Assembly: GCA_009746045.1 (NCBI GenBank)
Contig: RPFO01000154.1
Location: 109,646 to 173,645, forward strand
Reading direction: 5' to 3'
DNA: 64,000 nucleotides
Source: Mesostigma viride
Lineage: Eukaryota > Streptophyta > Mesostigmatophyceae > Mesostigmatales > Mesostigmataceae
A program made the position numbers and the translations under genes. The notes below the pieces were generated by a model. The model made no database searches. It was not told where the DNA came from and worked only from the letters and a program-made list of their open reading frames with translations. Numbering within the stretch: the stretch's first letter is position 1; every line of letters begins with the position of its first letter. Shown piece by piece: positions 62,999 to 64,000 of this stretch.

Positions 62999-64000
62999 TC
63001 ACTTCTTATTCTTGCTCCTTGCTTCTGCTTCCAATTTCTGCTCTTCTGTTTTGGACTTCTTCCTCTTTGGATCGATGGACATCGCAGGTGCCCACTTTGC
63101 CACATCATTCCAACTCTTTCCGTCCATCAGAGTCACCACCTTCTTCACATAGTCCAAAGGCATCCAGAACTTGCCCCGATGCAACTTTCCGCCCTCTGTC
63201 TCTTCTGGAAAAAACTTCATGCAAACGTCCCTCCATTTCCGATCGTATCCACCTACCTGCCCGTACAACTTCACCTCCTGTAACTTGGTATACTTTTGCT
63301 TTTCCCTACTCGCATTGGCCCTTCTCATGGTGTTCTCGGCCCACCCATCAATCCAGAAGCACTCCGGTGCTCCGTGTTTCTGTTCCCCGTCCATAAGTCT
63401 CATCCACAGCGTAGGCTTCTCATAAGGCTCTTGGCTCTGCGCATTCGCTTCCACCCCTTCAGACTGAGCAGTAAGTTTAGCTGCAGGACCGAAGCCCACC
63501 GCAGCGTTCGCCCGCACCACATCATTACCTGCGCGTAACCAATCGGCACATCAACGACGGACTAAAGTCAACGTAGATAGATTGCAAACGAATTAAAAAA
63601 AAAATTCAGGATACATGCCACGACCAAAACAGCGATTTCCTCACCCTTTGTTATTCCTTTCGGAGCTCGAGTAGCAGCTGTCTTGGGTCGAGACGAGCCG
63701 GAAGACTTGGAGGGCGCGGCAGGCTTCTTCCTCCCCTCAGACGTCGCTCTGCGAGTTGACCCTCCTGCCCCTCCACCCCTTGCCCTTCCATCACCCCTTC
63801 GCCTCCCTCCATCTTCCTCCTCCTCGTCGTCATCCCCGTCCTCCTCCTCCTCCCCCTCCTCCTCCTCCTCCTCCTCCTCCTCCTCCTCCTCCTCCTCCTC
63901 CTCCTCCTCCTCCCCTCCCCCTCCTCCTCCTCCTCCTCCTCCTCCCTCCCCCTCCTCCCCCTCCTCCCCCTCCTCCTCCTCCCCTCCGTCCCCCTCCTCC
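62999..64000 (-). CDS. Unknown protein with acidic low-complexity N-terminal part, partial (runs off right edge)
   Basis: Two minus-strand exons join: one from the window edge to about 63645 (donor GTGAGG) and one from 63528 to the stop at 62999 (acceptor CGCAG). The upstream exon encodes a long Glu/Gly run from GAG/GGG codons, then a basic Ser/Pro region (EGRKKPAAPSKSSGSSRPKT). The downstream exon has a globular-looking part with WMRLMDGEQK, ECFWIDGWAENTM, KWRDVCMKFFPEE and KFWMPLDYVKKVVTLM, ending in a lysine-rich tail (DPKRKKSKTEEQKLE). The basic tail and acidic run suggest a nuclear protein. I do not recognise the family. Confidence 0.6.
63836..64000. repeat. (CTC)n coding microsatellite
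   Basis: CTC trinucleotides with CCC interruptions fill the right edge. On the minus strand they are GAG/GGG codons of the acidic run in the gene above, in frame with it. Confidence 0.9.

Overview
The window is nuclear DNA of a eukaryote of the green lineage, most likely a unicellular chlorophyte alga. Three things support this. One gene encodes a thylakoid-lumen protein with a twin-arginine signal. One encodes a plant-type GIF/SS18 coactivator. The best-preserved retroelement is a Penelope-like element with an N-terminal GIY-YIG nuclease, an arrangement known from the Chlamys elements of green algae. Host coding exons are GC-rich, several genes have introns (two probable GC-AG introns), and there are no operons, CRISPR arrays or Shine-Dalgarno-type sites.

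Host genes sit in small islands. Positions 1-7300 hold a large open minus-strand gene for a type II membrane protein (off the left edge) and, divergently, a nucleotide-sugar transporter. Around 30.4-35.3 kb lie the last exon of an unknown minus-strand gene and an SS18/GIF-type coactivator. At 50.0-55.7 kb a Nup50-like nucleoporin is divergent from an MPH2/TL16.5-like thylakoid-lumen protein. At 63.0-64.0 kb a minus-strand unknown protein with an acidic low-complexity region runs off the right edge.

Most of the rest is mobile DNA, much of it nested. A Mutator-like element (8.7-13.5 kb) carries a SINE-like insert and a 5'-truncated LINE that was itself split by an ORF1-only element. From about 16.6 to 29.45 kb one plus-strand LINE has been split by an ORF1-only element, a CACTA remnant, a LINE fragment carrying a 473-bp GGAT array, a reverse-strand LINE with a MITE inside it, and a near-full-length reverse-strand LINE with a 480-bp CACTA element inside it. 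Between 35.9 and 48.4 kb are a second intact-ended ORF1-only element, a 4-kb element with inverted terminal repeats, and many short truncated insertions. A near-complete Penelope-like element with 655-bp terminal direct copies occupies 56.5-61.7 kb.

Many boundaries are fixed by target-site duplications read directly from the sequence: 8 bp (minus LINE B), 9 bp (SINE), 10-13 bp (other LINE-type insertions), 10 bp (Mutator-like) and 3 bp (CACTA). The LINE-type families end in a hairpin followed by a short AT-rich tandem tail. Three ORF1-only copies have complete ends and their own duplications, so ORF1-only units appear to be mobilised as discrete elements. Family letters (LINE A, LINE B, 3'-end C, 3'-end D) are labels used only in this annotation.
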